Shown here in pieces: positions 45,257-54,053 of a stretch of 64,000 nucleotides of DNA. Source of the DNA: JAWXBG01 sp044375415 (GTDB taxonomy: Bacteria > Bacteroidota > Bacteroidia > Flavobacteriales_D > Sanyastnellaceae); assembly GCA_044375415.1 (NCBI GenBank), contig JBILMS010000001.1:186001-250000 (forward strand). The letters are read 5' to 3'. The stretch's first letter is position 1, and each line of letters starts with the position of its first letter. The notes under the pieces were generated by a model. That model ran no database searches. It had not been told where the DNA came from and was given only the letters and a program-made list of their open reading frames with translations. The position numbers and the translations under genes were made by a program.

Positions 45257-46066
45257 TTAGGCCCTTGCGGTACCCATTGCGTTCAACATGTTGCTGTACA
45301 CTGTGTTCAAAGACTTCAAGTTTTGAGAGAGTGTAGCAATATTCTCTTTGTAAGCTTTAGTATCCTCAACAGAATCGGCAAGATTTTTCATCAGCTCGGA
45401 CATGTCGGTAAACAACGCTCGTGATTTTTCCAGTTCAACGAGTTGAAGTTCGTACATGCTATTGAGAGAAGAAAGATTCTCTGACATTTTTTGAAGGTGC
45501 ACACCCGCAGCTTTTCCTTCATCAGCGTGTGAAGTCAAACCGGTAAGAACTTCCGACGCAGCAGCGTAGTTGTCGGCAAGGGTACTTACTTTCTGACTAG
45601 CAGAACGAAGGCTTGTAGAATATTCGGTAGACGCGGCAGCAGCATCAGAGACGTCAGATAGCTGACGAGCCTGAGAACTGAAAGAACGCAGACCATCACC
45701 AAGGCTGGCAATAAGTTCCGGTTCAATTTTAGCTTCCGAAAGCATATTGTCGAGTTGAGCGGTTACGCCCGACCCGCCAGCACCTTTTGAGCTTGCTTTT
45801 CCGACATTTTGCTTTTTCAATGCCATTTTATCTGAATCCGGTAAAGCGAGTTCAGGGTACACAAGAGACCAATCCGGTTCTTCATGTGGTGGTTCGAATG
45901 CAGAGAAAAAGAAGATAACAGCTTCGGTCGAAAGACCTACAATCAGAAGGAGCGAGGCAAATGGCCAGTGCTCGATCTTAAACAATGCACCAATAATTAC
46001 GACAGCTGCTCCAATACCGTACAGCTTCGCCATAAACTTTTTCCAGCCTTTACTTCCAGGTTTCAT
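45257..46066 (-). CDS. gldL: GldL, T9SS motor component
   Basis: 269 residues. Two transmembrane helices at the N-terminus (about 14-28 and 34-53, KFMAKLYGIGAAVVIIGALF and FASLLLIVGLSTEAVIFFFS) with a glutamate within the second (Glu48), the position of the protonatable residue in GldL motors. The rest is a cytoplasmic tail, largely helical (EVLTGLTSHADEGKAAGVHL). With GldM it forms the inner-membrane proton-motive motor of the T9SS and gliding machinery. Second gene of gldKLMN, 47 bases after gldK. Confidence 0.95.
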   Translation of the reverse strand: MKPGSKGWKKFMAKLYGIGAAVVIIGALFKIEHWPFASLLLIVGLSTEAVIFFFSAFEPPHEEPDWSLVYPELALPDSDKMALKKQNVGKASSKGAGGSGVTAQLDNMLSEAKIEPELIASLGDGLRSFSSQARQLSDVSDAAAASTEYSTSLRSASQKVSTLADNYAAASEVLTGLTSHADEGKAAGVHLQKMSENLSSLNSMYELQLVELEKSRALFTDMSELMKNLADSVEDTKAYKENIATLSQNLKSLNTVYSNMLNAMGTARA

Positions 46067-46113
46067 AATTTACTTGCTTTTGTGATTGATATGATAGTTA
46101 AAAATGTCCAGAT

Positions 46114-47487
46114 TTATTCTTCGTTATAATCCTCAGGGTCAACATTTTTACCCCTACCGAGATAACTCATCACACAACGGAATCCGATGTATGATTTAGC
46201 TGTGTCCTGGAATTCGAAAGAACGCGTACCTGTTTGAATAAAGTAACCGATATCTTTCCAGGATCCTCCACGAATTACCTTACGCTTCATAACCGGTGGT
46301 TCTTCTACACGAGCTCTGTACTCGTATTCAGGACTCAAGTCATGCGAAAATTCATAAATCGATTCGTCAAATGCAGTGTTGGTCCATTCTGCAACGTTTC
46401 CAGCCATGCAGTAAAGTCCATAATCGTTGGGGCTATATGATCCGATTGGAACCGGATAGATACCATTATCATCGGCATAGTCGCCACGCATCGGTTTGAA
46501 GTTGGCAAGTGGACAACCGAGGTTGTTTCGGATGTATGGACCTCCCCATGGGTATGGAGAAAGTTCAAGACCCCCACGAGCTGCAAATTCCCATTCTGCT
46601 TCAGAAGGCAAGCGGAAACGCTGAACAAGAACTTCACCATTGTTGGCTTTCCACTCATTCAAGATTTGAGTTCTCCATGCGCAGAATGCTTGACATTGAC
46701 CCCAAGTTACTCCAACCACAGGGTAGTCGTCGTAAGCAGGGTGCCAGAAATAAGCCTCTGTCATTGGTTCGTTGAAACCGTATGTGAAATCATGTACCCA
46801 CACTAAAGTATCGGGATACACATTGATCACCTCTTCAATAATGAATTGAGAGCGATCGCTATGCCCACGAACCGAGTGAAGTTGATTTAAAGAGTTGAGT
46901 TCACCGTATTCCTCGTCCTTACTAGCCTTGTTGGCAGCGCTCTTGAAGTCGATCCACCAGTAACGGTATTGCAATTTCGATGCGTCGATTTCCCAACGGT
47001 CGTAGAATTTCTCCTGACCTTGAATAAAGAATTCGTCATAGATGAGGTCGAAGATTTCTTCGTTTTCCATGTCGATGGGTTCTTCCCAATTGAGAATGTA
47101 CCCCTTATTAATAAAACGATCCAATTCTTGGCCGTTTGCATTTTCGAATACTCCGTACCCTTCGATATCGTTCTGCGCAAGCATATCTCTCATGAGTGAG
47201 TCGCGCACATAGTACACAAACTGACGATACTCATTATTAGAAATCTCGTGCTGATCAATATAGAAAGCCGGTATTGTTACCGTCTTTGAACGTGAATTCA
47301 GAGCGTACGGCACATCTTGATCACTAGGTCCCATGGTATACGATCCGAAGTGGATGTAATTCATCCCATACGGATTTACCTGAACCCATTCGTCGCGTGG
47401 AAACACTCCCACCAACTCACCTCTCGGCCCTGAATAGCATCCCACCAACAGAGCGGCTACGATTAAAAAAAAGAACGATTTTTTCAT
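46114..47487 (-). CDS. gldK: GldK, T9SS ring lipoprotein with FGE-sulfatase fold
   Basis: 457 residues; lipoprotein signal with Cys17 in LVGC. The mature part has the formylglycine-generating-enzyme/SUMF1-like fold (MVG-type core: PVVGVTWGQCQAFCAWR, LPSEAEWEFAARGGLE, YDYGLYCMAGNVAEWT-like region, RKVIRGGSWKDIGYFIQTGT, YIGFRCVM). In the GldK/GldJ family this fold is structural. With GldN it makes the periplasmic ring. First gene of gldKLMN; the PorP/SprF gene is 126 bases upstream on the same strand. Confidence 0.95.
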   Translation of the reverse strand: MKKSFFFLIVAALLVGCYSGPRGELVGVFPRDEWVQVNPYGMNYIHFGSYTMGPSDQDVPYALNSRSKTVTIPAFYIDQHEISNNEYRQFVYYVRDSLMRDMLAQNDIEGYGVFENANGQELDRFINKGYILNWEEPIDMENEEIFDLIYDEFFIQGQEKFYDRWEIDASKLQYRYWWIDFKSAANKASKDEEYGELNSLNQLHSVRGHSDRSQFIIEEVINVYPDTLVWVHDFTYGFNEPMTEAYFWHPAYDDYPVVGVTWGQCQAFCAWRTQILNEWKANNGEVLVQRFRLPSEAEWEFAARGGLELSPYPWGGPYIRNNLGCPLANFKPMRGDYADDNGIYPVPIGSYSPNDYGLYCMAGNVAEWTNTAFDESIYEFSHDLSPEYEYRARVEEPPVMKRKVIRGGSWKDIGYFIQTGTRSFEFQDTAKSYIGFRCVMSYLGRGKNVDPEDYNEE

Positions 47488-47612
47488 GGTTTCCTTAAAA
47501 TTAGTAATTCACGCCACGCCTTACATCATGGCTTACTAAAAATCCTATAATTTCCAGAGGCAGGTTATACTTTGTCTTAACGTCAGGATAACTCAAGTTG
47601 TTTCAATTTATT

Positions 47613-48584
47613 TTACAAGAATCTTGGGTTGCCGTGACGGGCCTTAACAGGAATTTCTGTGAACTTAAAGCAATAGGTTAGGAAAATCTCGTGTGAACCA
47701 GCGCTGTATGTCTTGATTTCACTGGTGGTCATGTCATAGGAGTAACCAAGCATAAGTTTTGATTCACGTGAAGAAGTACGTGTTTGAACCGGTGCAAAAA
47801 TCTTTTGAAAACCGACCATTGGAGCAATTGCATCGCCCGGACGGAAAGAAAGACCTCCCCAAAGCATTTCTTGGTAGAAATAATTCACGTTGATATCAAA
47901 AATACTCACGCTGAACGGAGTTTTAGCCAAAACGTTTGTGCGTATTTGGTCGCCTGAACTTAGGTTAAAGTTGTAACCCCCCATAAAGTAGTAGTGACGA
48001 ACAACCTGAATGCTCAAATCGCTTAATTCAGGAGCGGTTAGGTGAGTAGCAGAAATACCTGCATAATATGCACCCGGCTTGTAGTACATCACACCAAAAC
48101 CTAGGTCAAACGTCCCTTGTGTTCTTTCATTATCAGGAATAACGGGATCACCTTGGTCAATTGGAATCCAATCTTTACCAAGTTTCTTGCTGTAAGATCC
48201 CAAACTGAGTCCTCCACTTATGAAAGCACCATCGCCCAATGCATGTTTGTAGGCAGCGGAGACACGGAAAGCTGTATTTCTTTCTTGACCCAAATTGTCT
48301 TTCATGAAGGTAAGACCTAAGCCCAAGCCTTTAACCGTGCCACCTAAATCGCCATTGTAATTAAACAAGGCTGTTTTTGGGTCGCGGTCGAACCCATCCC
48401 ATTGATCGCGGTAGAATGCCGACAGACAATGCATACAGTCCGCACCAGCAGCAGCCGGGTTGAACGACAGTCGGTCGAACATCCAGTTTGTAAACTGAGG
48501 GTCTTGCTGACCAATAGAAACGATAGTGAATGTAGCAAATACAGTAGAGAGTAAAACTTTTCTCATACGTGAATGTTGGTTCAT
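47613..48584 (-). CDS. PorP/SprF family outer-membrane protein
   Basis: About 323 residues with signal peptide and a PorP/SprF-type barrel: after cleavage the mature protein begins QQDPQFTNWMFDRLSFNPAAAG, the family hallmark, and continues as beta strands (GGLSLGSYSKKLGKDWI, YYKPGAYYAGISATHL, LMLGYSYDMTTSEI). These proteins work with the T9SS and often help attach a partner adhesin such as SprB. Start is ambiguous between ATG 48584 and ATG 48566; both leave a signal peptide, and upstream codons to 48695 are unlikely to be used. It sits directly upstream of gldK. No SprB-like giant adhesin lies next to it in this window. Confidence 0.88.
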   Translation of the reverse strand: MNQHSRMRKVLLSTVFATFTIVSIGQQDPQFTNWMFDRLSFNPAAAGADCMHCLSAFYRDQWDGFDRDPKTALFNYNGDLGGTVKGLGLGLTFMKDNLGQERNTAFRVSAAYKHALGDGAFISGGLSLGSYSKKLGKDWIPIDQGDPVIPDNERTQGTFDLGFGVMYYKPGAYYAGISATHLTAPELSDLSIQVVRHYYFMGGYNFNLSSGDQIRTNVLAKTPFSVSIFDINVNYFYQEMLWGGLSFRPGDAIAPMVGFQKIFAPVQTRTSSRESKLMLGYSYDMTTSEIKTYSAGSHEIFLTYCFKFTEIPVKARHGNPRFL

Positions 48585-48733
48585 AAAAGAGTGGTTAACG
48601 GTTTGCCTATTCCAATTTGGAAAGTGGCTAAAATAGAAAGTTTTTGCACGCCCCAAAAAAAAATTTTGAGTGCTCATAGGTCTTTCATCGCACAATAATA
48701 GGCTATATATTTATTTTTCAATCAATTAAGCGA

Positions 48734-49897
48734 CTAAACAAGCTTTTGATAGGTCTTCCACCAACGGTCGGGAAGTTCTTCATTTGAGGCTTGTTGGTAC
48801 TCTTCGTAGGTACAAGGGACCAAATGATGCCTTTCATATTTCTGTTGTCCGGCAGGATAAGGTACATCCATCCACCACCGATCACTCTTATTGCTTTTGT
48901 AAAAAATGAGATCGTGTTCTTCCTTTTCGAGGTGTACTATAAACTTGAGGTATTCAGAAAAATCGCAAACAGGATAATCAGCTTTTCTAGATAAAAATCC
49001 TTCGATAAAACACCACATCATTTGAGCTGCCAAGTGCGATGTTTGGCCAGTTGGGTCGACGTCCGGGTTTAATTCATAAATACCAAATGACGTGAGTTTG
49101 TCACTCATACCGGCATATCTGCAAAGTTGAGCAGCCTGATCCCCATAAAAACCATTGGGTCCCGCGTGCATGCAGCCCGGGGCCTCGGATTGTCGAATGG
49201 AGGACATATCGAAACTCACGATATCTGCATTTCTGATAATAGGTTCGGTGCGTTGCATAAAGGGCTGCATCTCCCCAAGTCGGTACACATCAAAATACAT
49301 CTTGCCCATTAGTTGAATAAGCTCAGGATCGGTGAGATAACGCTGCTGTCCAATATTGCTATAATTGAACAAATAGTTGGGCTTATGGAGGATAATCTTG
49401 TTGAGATAGTTTGACGAGTTAACATCATCTGAGCTCTGACCGAAATCCAAGCATCTATCTATAGTAACAACATTCACCGTTTGCTCGAGATTTTCATAGG
49501 CCAGATAATTCGCATAGGTGAGATCTTGAGATCCGCCGAGAATGATGGGTACTATACTCTTCTTGATGAGTTCTTCACACGTTTTGGTAACGGCATAATA
49601 CGTATCTGTGATTTCATTGCCGGGAAGGATATTTCCCAGATCTATAATTTTTGCTTCGGAATCGAAGGGATATAATTTATAGAAGTGATTTCTTATTGCA
49701 TCAGGAGCGTTGGAGGTGCCCGGGTTTCCGCCACTGTTTCTGTCTTCGCAGACGCCAATTATTGCCAATTGCATGCCCTTGAGTTCTTCAAGATCGCCTG
49801 TAAAGAAGGTAACCTTATCAATCATTCGTCCGGGTCCGGGATGAATGAAGGAGTGTCCTCTGAATTCAGAGGGAGTAAAAAATACTGAGAAATCCAT
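48734..49897 (-). CDS. Ureohydrolase (arginase/formiminoglutamase)-fold protein with degenerate metal site
   Basis: 387 residues with the arginase-superfamily alpha/beta fold: the GG(D/S)-loop reads GGSQDLTYA (121-129), the second motif TIDRCLDFG (145-153) and the third VSFDMSSIRQSEAPG (227-241). In active enzymes the six Mn ligands are in GGDHS, DAHxD and SFDxD. Here the first His is Gln124, the second His is Cys149 and the last Asp is Ser232, so at least three ligands are lost. A normal binuclear Mn hydrolase activity is therefore unlikely. A C-terminal extension of about 80 residues is Trp/Tyr-rich (DRWWMDVPYP). It lies between topA and the gldK locus. Proteins like this are sometimes annotated formimidoylglutamase; I would not. 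Confidence 0.8.
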   Translation of the reverse strand: MDFSVFFTPSEFRGHSFIHPGPGRMIDKVTFFTGDLEELKGMQLAIIGVCEDRNSGGNPGTSNAPDAIRNHFYKLYPFDSEAKIIDLGNILPGNEITDTYYAVTKTCEELIKKSIVPIILGGSQDLTYANYLAYENLEQTVNVVTIDRCLDFGQSSDDVNSSNYLNKIILHKPNYLFNYSNIGQQRYLTDPELIQLMGKMYFDVYRLGEMQPFMQRTEPIIRNADIVSFDMSSIRQSEAPGCMHAGPNGFYGDQAAQLCRYAGMSDKLTSFGIYELNPDVDPTGQTSHLAAQMMWCFIEGFLSRKADYPVCDFSEYLKFIVHLEKEEHDLIFYKSNKSDRWWMDVPYPAGQQKYERHHLVPCTYEEYQQASNEELPDRWWKTYQKLV

Positions 49898-49981
49898 AGG
49901 GCGAAAATGCCACTCGGATTAGCCCCTACTTCTATCGTTTCAATAAATTGTTGAGCACTCGGATGTTGATTTCCCCTTGTG

Positions 49982-52414
49982 CTACTCCTTTTTCTTGGAA
50001 GAAGCTTTTTTGGCAGCTGCCTTTTTTGTAGACGCACCCGCCTTCTTGGCACCACCGGTGGCCTTCTTCGCTGCTGCCTTTTTCACTGCGCCTTTTTTGG
50101 CAGCCGCACCTTTCCTAGCGGGTTTTTTCTTCGGTGGTCCTTGTTCGGCCATCGCTGCTTTAATTTCCTCGAGGGTAATTAAAGCGGGATCAGCGCCCTT
50201 TGGTAATTTGTAATTGTCCGTACCTGCTTTGATGTAAGGCCCCCATTTACCTTTTATAATTTTAATGGTTGGATCCTCTTCAAATTTTCGAAGTTCGTTA
50301 GCCAATACACCATCCAATTTATCTTGAACCAACTTCGCTGCCCTCTCCAATGTAATTTCCATTGGATCATCTCCTTCATTTTTGCGAAGCGATGCGAAGA
50401 GGTCACCGTATTTTACATAAGGACCAAATCGACCGACGCCTACCGTGATGTTTTTTCCGTTCCATTCACCTAAAGTTCGTGGAAGTTTGAATAGTTCGAG
50501 TGCCTGTTCGAGGGTAATATTTCCAATACTTTGATTGCCGCGAAGACCTGCGAATTTTTTCTCTTCGTCTTCACCTAACCCTATTTGAATCATGGGACCG
50601 AAACGACCGATTTTCGCAAAAATAGGTTTACCGGAAACAGGGTCGACACCCAGCTCTCGCTCACCGGTAGCACGTTTCGAATTAAGTAAAGTATCTTCTA
50701 CATTTGAATGAAAGGGCACATAAAAACCTTTAATCATATCCTGCCACTCCAATTTACCGGAGGCGATATCATCAAATTCTTCTTCCACTTTTGCGGTAAA
50801 ACTATAGTCGAGGATATTTGGAAATTGATCCACTAAAAAGTCGGTCACCACCATTCCAATGTCGGTCGGGAAGAGTTTATTTTTCTCTGCACCTGTCATT
50901 TCAGTTTTCGATTCTTCTGAAATCTGAGCTGCCTTTAGCGTGATGATTACATAATTTCTTGGAGTTCCTTCCATTTCCTTTTTCTCCACGTATCCCCTAT
51001 TCTGCACAGTAGAAATTGTGGGTGCGTATGTAGATGGACGGCCTATACCAAGTTCCTCCAAACGTTTAACCAATGAGGCTTCCGTGTATCTTGGAGGACG
51101 TTGACTGAAGCGTTGTGTGGCCAGAATAGAATCGAGGACAAGTTTTTGTCCGACGGTCAAAGGAGGCAACATTCCACTGGTGTCTTCGTCCGATTCATCG
51201 TCGGTGCCTTCCATGTACACTTTCAAGAAACCGTCGAATTTGATCATTTCACCTTTGGCGAGTAGGATCTCTTCTGTTGTGCTAATACCCACGGATGCCG
51301 CAGTTTTTTCCAACTCTGCATCGGCCATTTGAGAAGCGATAGTTCTCTTCCAAATCAGATCGTAAAGTCGTTGTTCATTGCGTTCGCCGTCTACTTCATG
51401 CATCGCCATTTCGGTGGGGCGAATTGCTTCGTGCGCTTCTTGCGCACCCTTCGATTTCGTTTGAAACTTTCTGGTTTGTGCATATTTTTCACCGTACGAC
51501 GCGTTGATTTCATTTCGGCATGCATCTATTGCAAAGTCCGATAGGTTCACGCTATCCGTACGCATATAAGTGATCTTTCCACTTTCGTAAAGCTTCTGCG
51601 CGAGAACCATGGTTTGAGCAACGGAGAACCCAAGTTTTCTTCCCGCTTCTTGTTGAAGCGTGCTGGTTGTGAAAGGAGCAGAGGGAGATTTCTTCGAAGG
51701 TTTGGTTTCAATGTTCGCAATGTTGTATTCTGCATTGCGGCATTTTTCCAAAAAGGCTTCGGCTTCTTCTTTCGACTTTAATTTCTTTTGTAAATCGGCT
51801 TTGAGTGTGGCGTTGCCTAAGTCAAACAAACCACGAATATTGAAAAATGTAGATGTGTTGAAAGCTTCAATATCTCTTTCGCGCTCCACAATTATTCTTA
51901 CTGCCACCGACTGCACACGGCCTGCAGAAAGCGATGGTCTCACTTTTTTCCATAGGACGGGAGAAAGTTCAAAACCCACCAAACGATCCAGTACGCGTCG
52001 CGCTTGCTGAGCGTTCACCAAATCGATATCCAACTTTCGTGGTTTTTCAATGGCGGCAACAATTGCTTTTTTAGTAATCTCCGAAAAAACAATTCGACGA
52101 GTTTTTTCGATTTCAAGTCCGAGCGCGTTGAGGAGGTGCCAAGAAATGGCTTCCCCTTCGCGGTCCTCATCTGTTGCGAGCCAAACGATCTCCGCTTTTT
52201 TCGATAGACTTCTCAGTTCATCTACTACTTTCTGTTTATCCTCGGAGACAACATAGTCCGGTTTAAAACCGTTTTCGATATCTATAGCGAGCCCTGATTT
52301 GGGGAGGTCGCGTACGTGGCCATAACTCGATTTCACGGTAAAATCTTTACCGAGATAACCTTCAATGGTCTTGGCTTTCGCCGGAGACTCCACTATAACA
52401 AGGTTTTTTGCCAT
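49982..52414 (-). CDS. topA: DNA topoisomerase I
   Basis: Relaxes negative supercoils. From ATG 52414 the protein is 810 residues: Toprim domain (NLVIVESPAKAKTIEGYLG, then ATDEDREGEAISWHL), the type IA core with catalytic tyrosine in ITYMRTDSVNLS, and C-terminal modules around FGPMIQIG, FGPYVKYG and WGPYIKAG. These are the TopA_C-like repeats (three, plain glycine-rich beta units) instead of four-cysteine zinc ribbons. The last 45 residues are Lys/Ala-rich and histone H1-like, probably for DNA contact. An upstream in-frame start (52462) is not supported. A matching promoter is just upstream. Confidence 0.96.
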   Translation of the reverse strand: MAKNLVIVESPAKAKTIEGYLGKDFTVKSSYGHVRDLPKSGLAIDIENGFKPDYVVSEDKQKVVDELRSLSKKAEIVWLATDEDREGEAISWHLLNALGLEIEKTRRIVFSEITKKAIVAAIEKPRKLDIDLVNAQQARRVLDRLVGFELSPVLWKKVRPSLSAGRVQSVAVRIIVERERDIEAFNTSTFFNIRGLFDLGNATLKADLQKKLKSKEEAEAFLEKCRNAEYNIANIETKPSKKSPSAPFTTSTLQQEAGRKLGFSVAQTMVLAQKLYESGKITYMRTDSVNLSDFAIDACRNEINASYGEKYAQTRKFQTKSKGAQEAHEAIRPTEMAMHEVDGERNEQRLYDLIWKRTIASQMADAELEKTAASVGISTTEEILLAKGEMIKFDGFLKVYMEGTDDESDEDTSGMLPPLTVGQKLVLDSILATQRFSQRPPRYTEASLVKRLEELGIGRPSTYAPTISTVQNRGYVEKKEMEGTPRNYVIITLKAAQISEESKTEMTGAEKNKLFPTDIGMVVTDFLVDQFPNILDYSFTAKVEEEFDDIASGKLEWQDMIKGFYVPFHSNVEDTLLNSKRATGERELGVDPVSGKPIFAKIGRFGPMIQIGLGEDEEKKFAGLRGNQSIGNITLEQALELFKLPRTLGEWNGKNITVGVGRFGPYVKYGDLFASLRKNEGDDPMEITLERAAKLVQDKLDGVLANELRKFEEDPTIKIIKGKWGPYIKAGTDNYKLPKGADPALITLEEIKAAMAEQGPPKKKPARKGAAAKKGAVKKAAAKKATGGAKKAGASTKKAAAKKASSKKKE

Positions 52415-52472
52415 TCTATTTATCGGAATTTTAGGATACGGGGGTAGTTTCCCGCCGACCATTAAAAAGGGG

Positions 52473-52506
52473 CAAATGTATGGGGCTATTTTTTAAAGAA
52501 TCCAAA
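52473..52506 (-). promoter_or_regulatory. Promoter of topA
   Basis: Minus strand TTTG (52503-52506), 22 bases, TACATTTG (52473-52480). The -7 element is 59 bases before the topA ATG. Confidence 0.55.
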
Positions 52507-52544
52507 TCCAAACGATTTAGAACCCTAAAAGCCTCATAAATCCT

Positions 52545-52552
52545 TATCTTTG
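52545..52552 (+). promoter_or_regulatory. -7 promoter element of miaB
   Basis: TATCTTTG, a perfect TAnnTTTG match, is 35 bases before the GTG start of miaB; the -33 is weak (TTTA at 52516). It faces away from the topA promoter across about 40 bases. Confidence 0.5.
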
Positions 52553-52586
52553 CAGCCTTTACGAAATTTCAAAACAGCCAAATACT

Positions 52587-54041
52587 GTGGAAGAAAAACA
52601 ACTAGACGAGTCCAGACAAGGTGAATACCTCATGTTGGAGACTGAAGAAAATCCAAAATCCGGTCGAAAACTCCTTTTGGAGAGTTACGGATGTCAAATG
52701 AACTTTTCGGATAGCGAAATTGTGGCCAGCATTATGGCCAAGGAAGGTTTCACTACTACCCGAGATCCGGAAGAAGCCGATCTGGTGCTCCTTAATACTT
52801 GTGCTATACGAGACAATGCAGAACAACGCATTCGTGGTCGGCTTGATTTTTTGCGTAGCATCAAAAAACGCAAACCTGAAATGACCATCGGTGTTTTGGG
52901 CTGCATGGCTGAGCGATTGCGCGAAAAATTACTCGAAGAAGAAAAATTAGTTGACTTGGTTGTCGGTCCGGATGCGTACCGAGATCTCCCGAATTTGATA
53001 AGTCGAATTGAAGACGGGCAACAAGCCGTTAATGTTCTTCTCAGTCGCGAAGAAACCTATGCAGAGATCACTCCTGTTAGACTTAACAGCAACGGAATTA
53101 CAGCCTTTATCTCGATCATGCGAGGTTGTGATAATATGTGTTCGTTTTGCGTTGTGCCTTTTACACGCGGAAGAGAGCGCAGCCGTGACCCGGAGAGTAT
53201 AATTCGCGAGGCAAACGAATTATTTGAACAGGGTTATCGCGAAATTACATTGCTTGGTCAAAATGTTGATTCCTACAAATGGAATATTACTGCGAAAGGA
53301 GAAATTCTAAACGCTGAAAAACCTGTTGTCAACTTTGCCGGACTGATCGAGTTGGTAGCAAATGTTCATCCCGATTTGCGTGTACGTTTTTCTACCTCAC
53401 ATCCGAAAGACATGACAGACGAAGTGCTTCATGTAATGGCCAAATATGAGAACATCTGTAAGTACATTCACTTGCCTGTCCAAAGCGGGAATTCGGAAGT
53501 ACTTAAAAAAATGAATCGTGGATACACACGCGAGTGGTACCTCGAACGAATTGCTGCGATACGTCGGATTATGCCCGATTGCGCCATATCAACGGATATC
53601 ATTACCGGTTTTTGTGGTGAAACGGAGGAGCAACATGCGGATACACTTTCATTGCTAGCTGAAATAAAATATGAAATGGCCTTTATGTTTAAGTATAGTG
53701 AACGTCCGAAAACATTGGCCGAACGCAAATACGAAGACGATATTCCGGAAGAAACAAAATCTCGGAGACTCAACGAAATTATCGAAATTCAATTGGCGGG
53801 AGTTTCATATCGCACAAAGCAATTTGTGGGTACTACTCAAAAAGTTTTGATTGAGGGAACTTCGAGAAAATCGGAAGCTCATTATTTTGGAAGAAACTCT
53901 CAAAACATAGTAATCGTTTTTCCGAAAGGAGAAGGATATAGTTTGGGTGAATATGTGGATGTGAATGTTCGTGAGTGTACAACTATGACTCTTATTGGAG
54001 AAGTAGTAGGCACTTATGAGAAAAGTAAATTAACGGTTTAA
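52587..54041 (+). CDS. miaB: tRNA-2-methylthio-N6-dimethylallyladenosine synthase
   Basis: Radical-SAM methylthiotransferase that modifies A37 of tRNAs reading UNN codons. 484 residues: N-terminal MTTase domain with the first cluster Cys in SYGCQMNFSDSE plus CAIRDN and GCMAER, radical SAM motif GCDNMCSFCVVPFTRGRERSR with its CxxxCxxC, and a C-terminal TRAM domain. Start codon is GTG at 52587; an ATG at 52632 is in frame, but the family in Flavobacteria carries the extra N-terminal residues (EEKQLDESRQGEYL), so I keep GTG. First gene of miaB / sigma-54 activator / lptE. Confidence 0.95.
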   Translation: MEEKQLDESRQGEYLMLETEENPKSGRKLLLESYGCQMNFSDSEIVASIMAKEGFTTTRDPEEADLVLLNTCAIRDNAEQRIRGRLDFLRSIKKRKPEMTIGVLGCMAERLREKLLEEEKLVDLVVGPDAYRDLPNLISRIEDGQQAVNVLLSREETYAEITPVRLNSNGITAFISIMRGCDNMCSFCVVPFTRGRERSRDPESIIREANELFEQGYREITLLGQNVDSYKWNITAKGEILNAEKPVVNFAGLIELVANVHPDLRVRFSTSHPKDMTDEVLHVMAKYENICKYIHLPVQSGNSEVLKKMNRGYTREWYLERIAAIRRIMPDCAISTDIITGFCGETEEQHADTLSLLAEIKYEMAFMFKYSERPKTLAERKYEDDIPEETKSRRLNEIIEIQLAGVSYRTKQFVGTTQKVLIEGTSRKSEAHYFGRNSQNIVIVFPKGEGYSLGEYVDVNVRECTTMTLIGEVVGTYEKSKLTV

Positions 54042-54053
54042 GCCTAGTCCAGC

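Noticed and set aside
48734..49897. Annotation as an active formimidoylglutamase or arginase
   Set aside because: Three metal ligands are substituted, so the activity cannot be assumed despite the fold.
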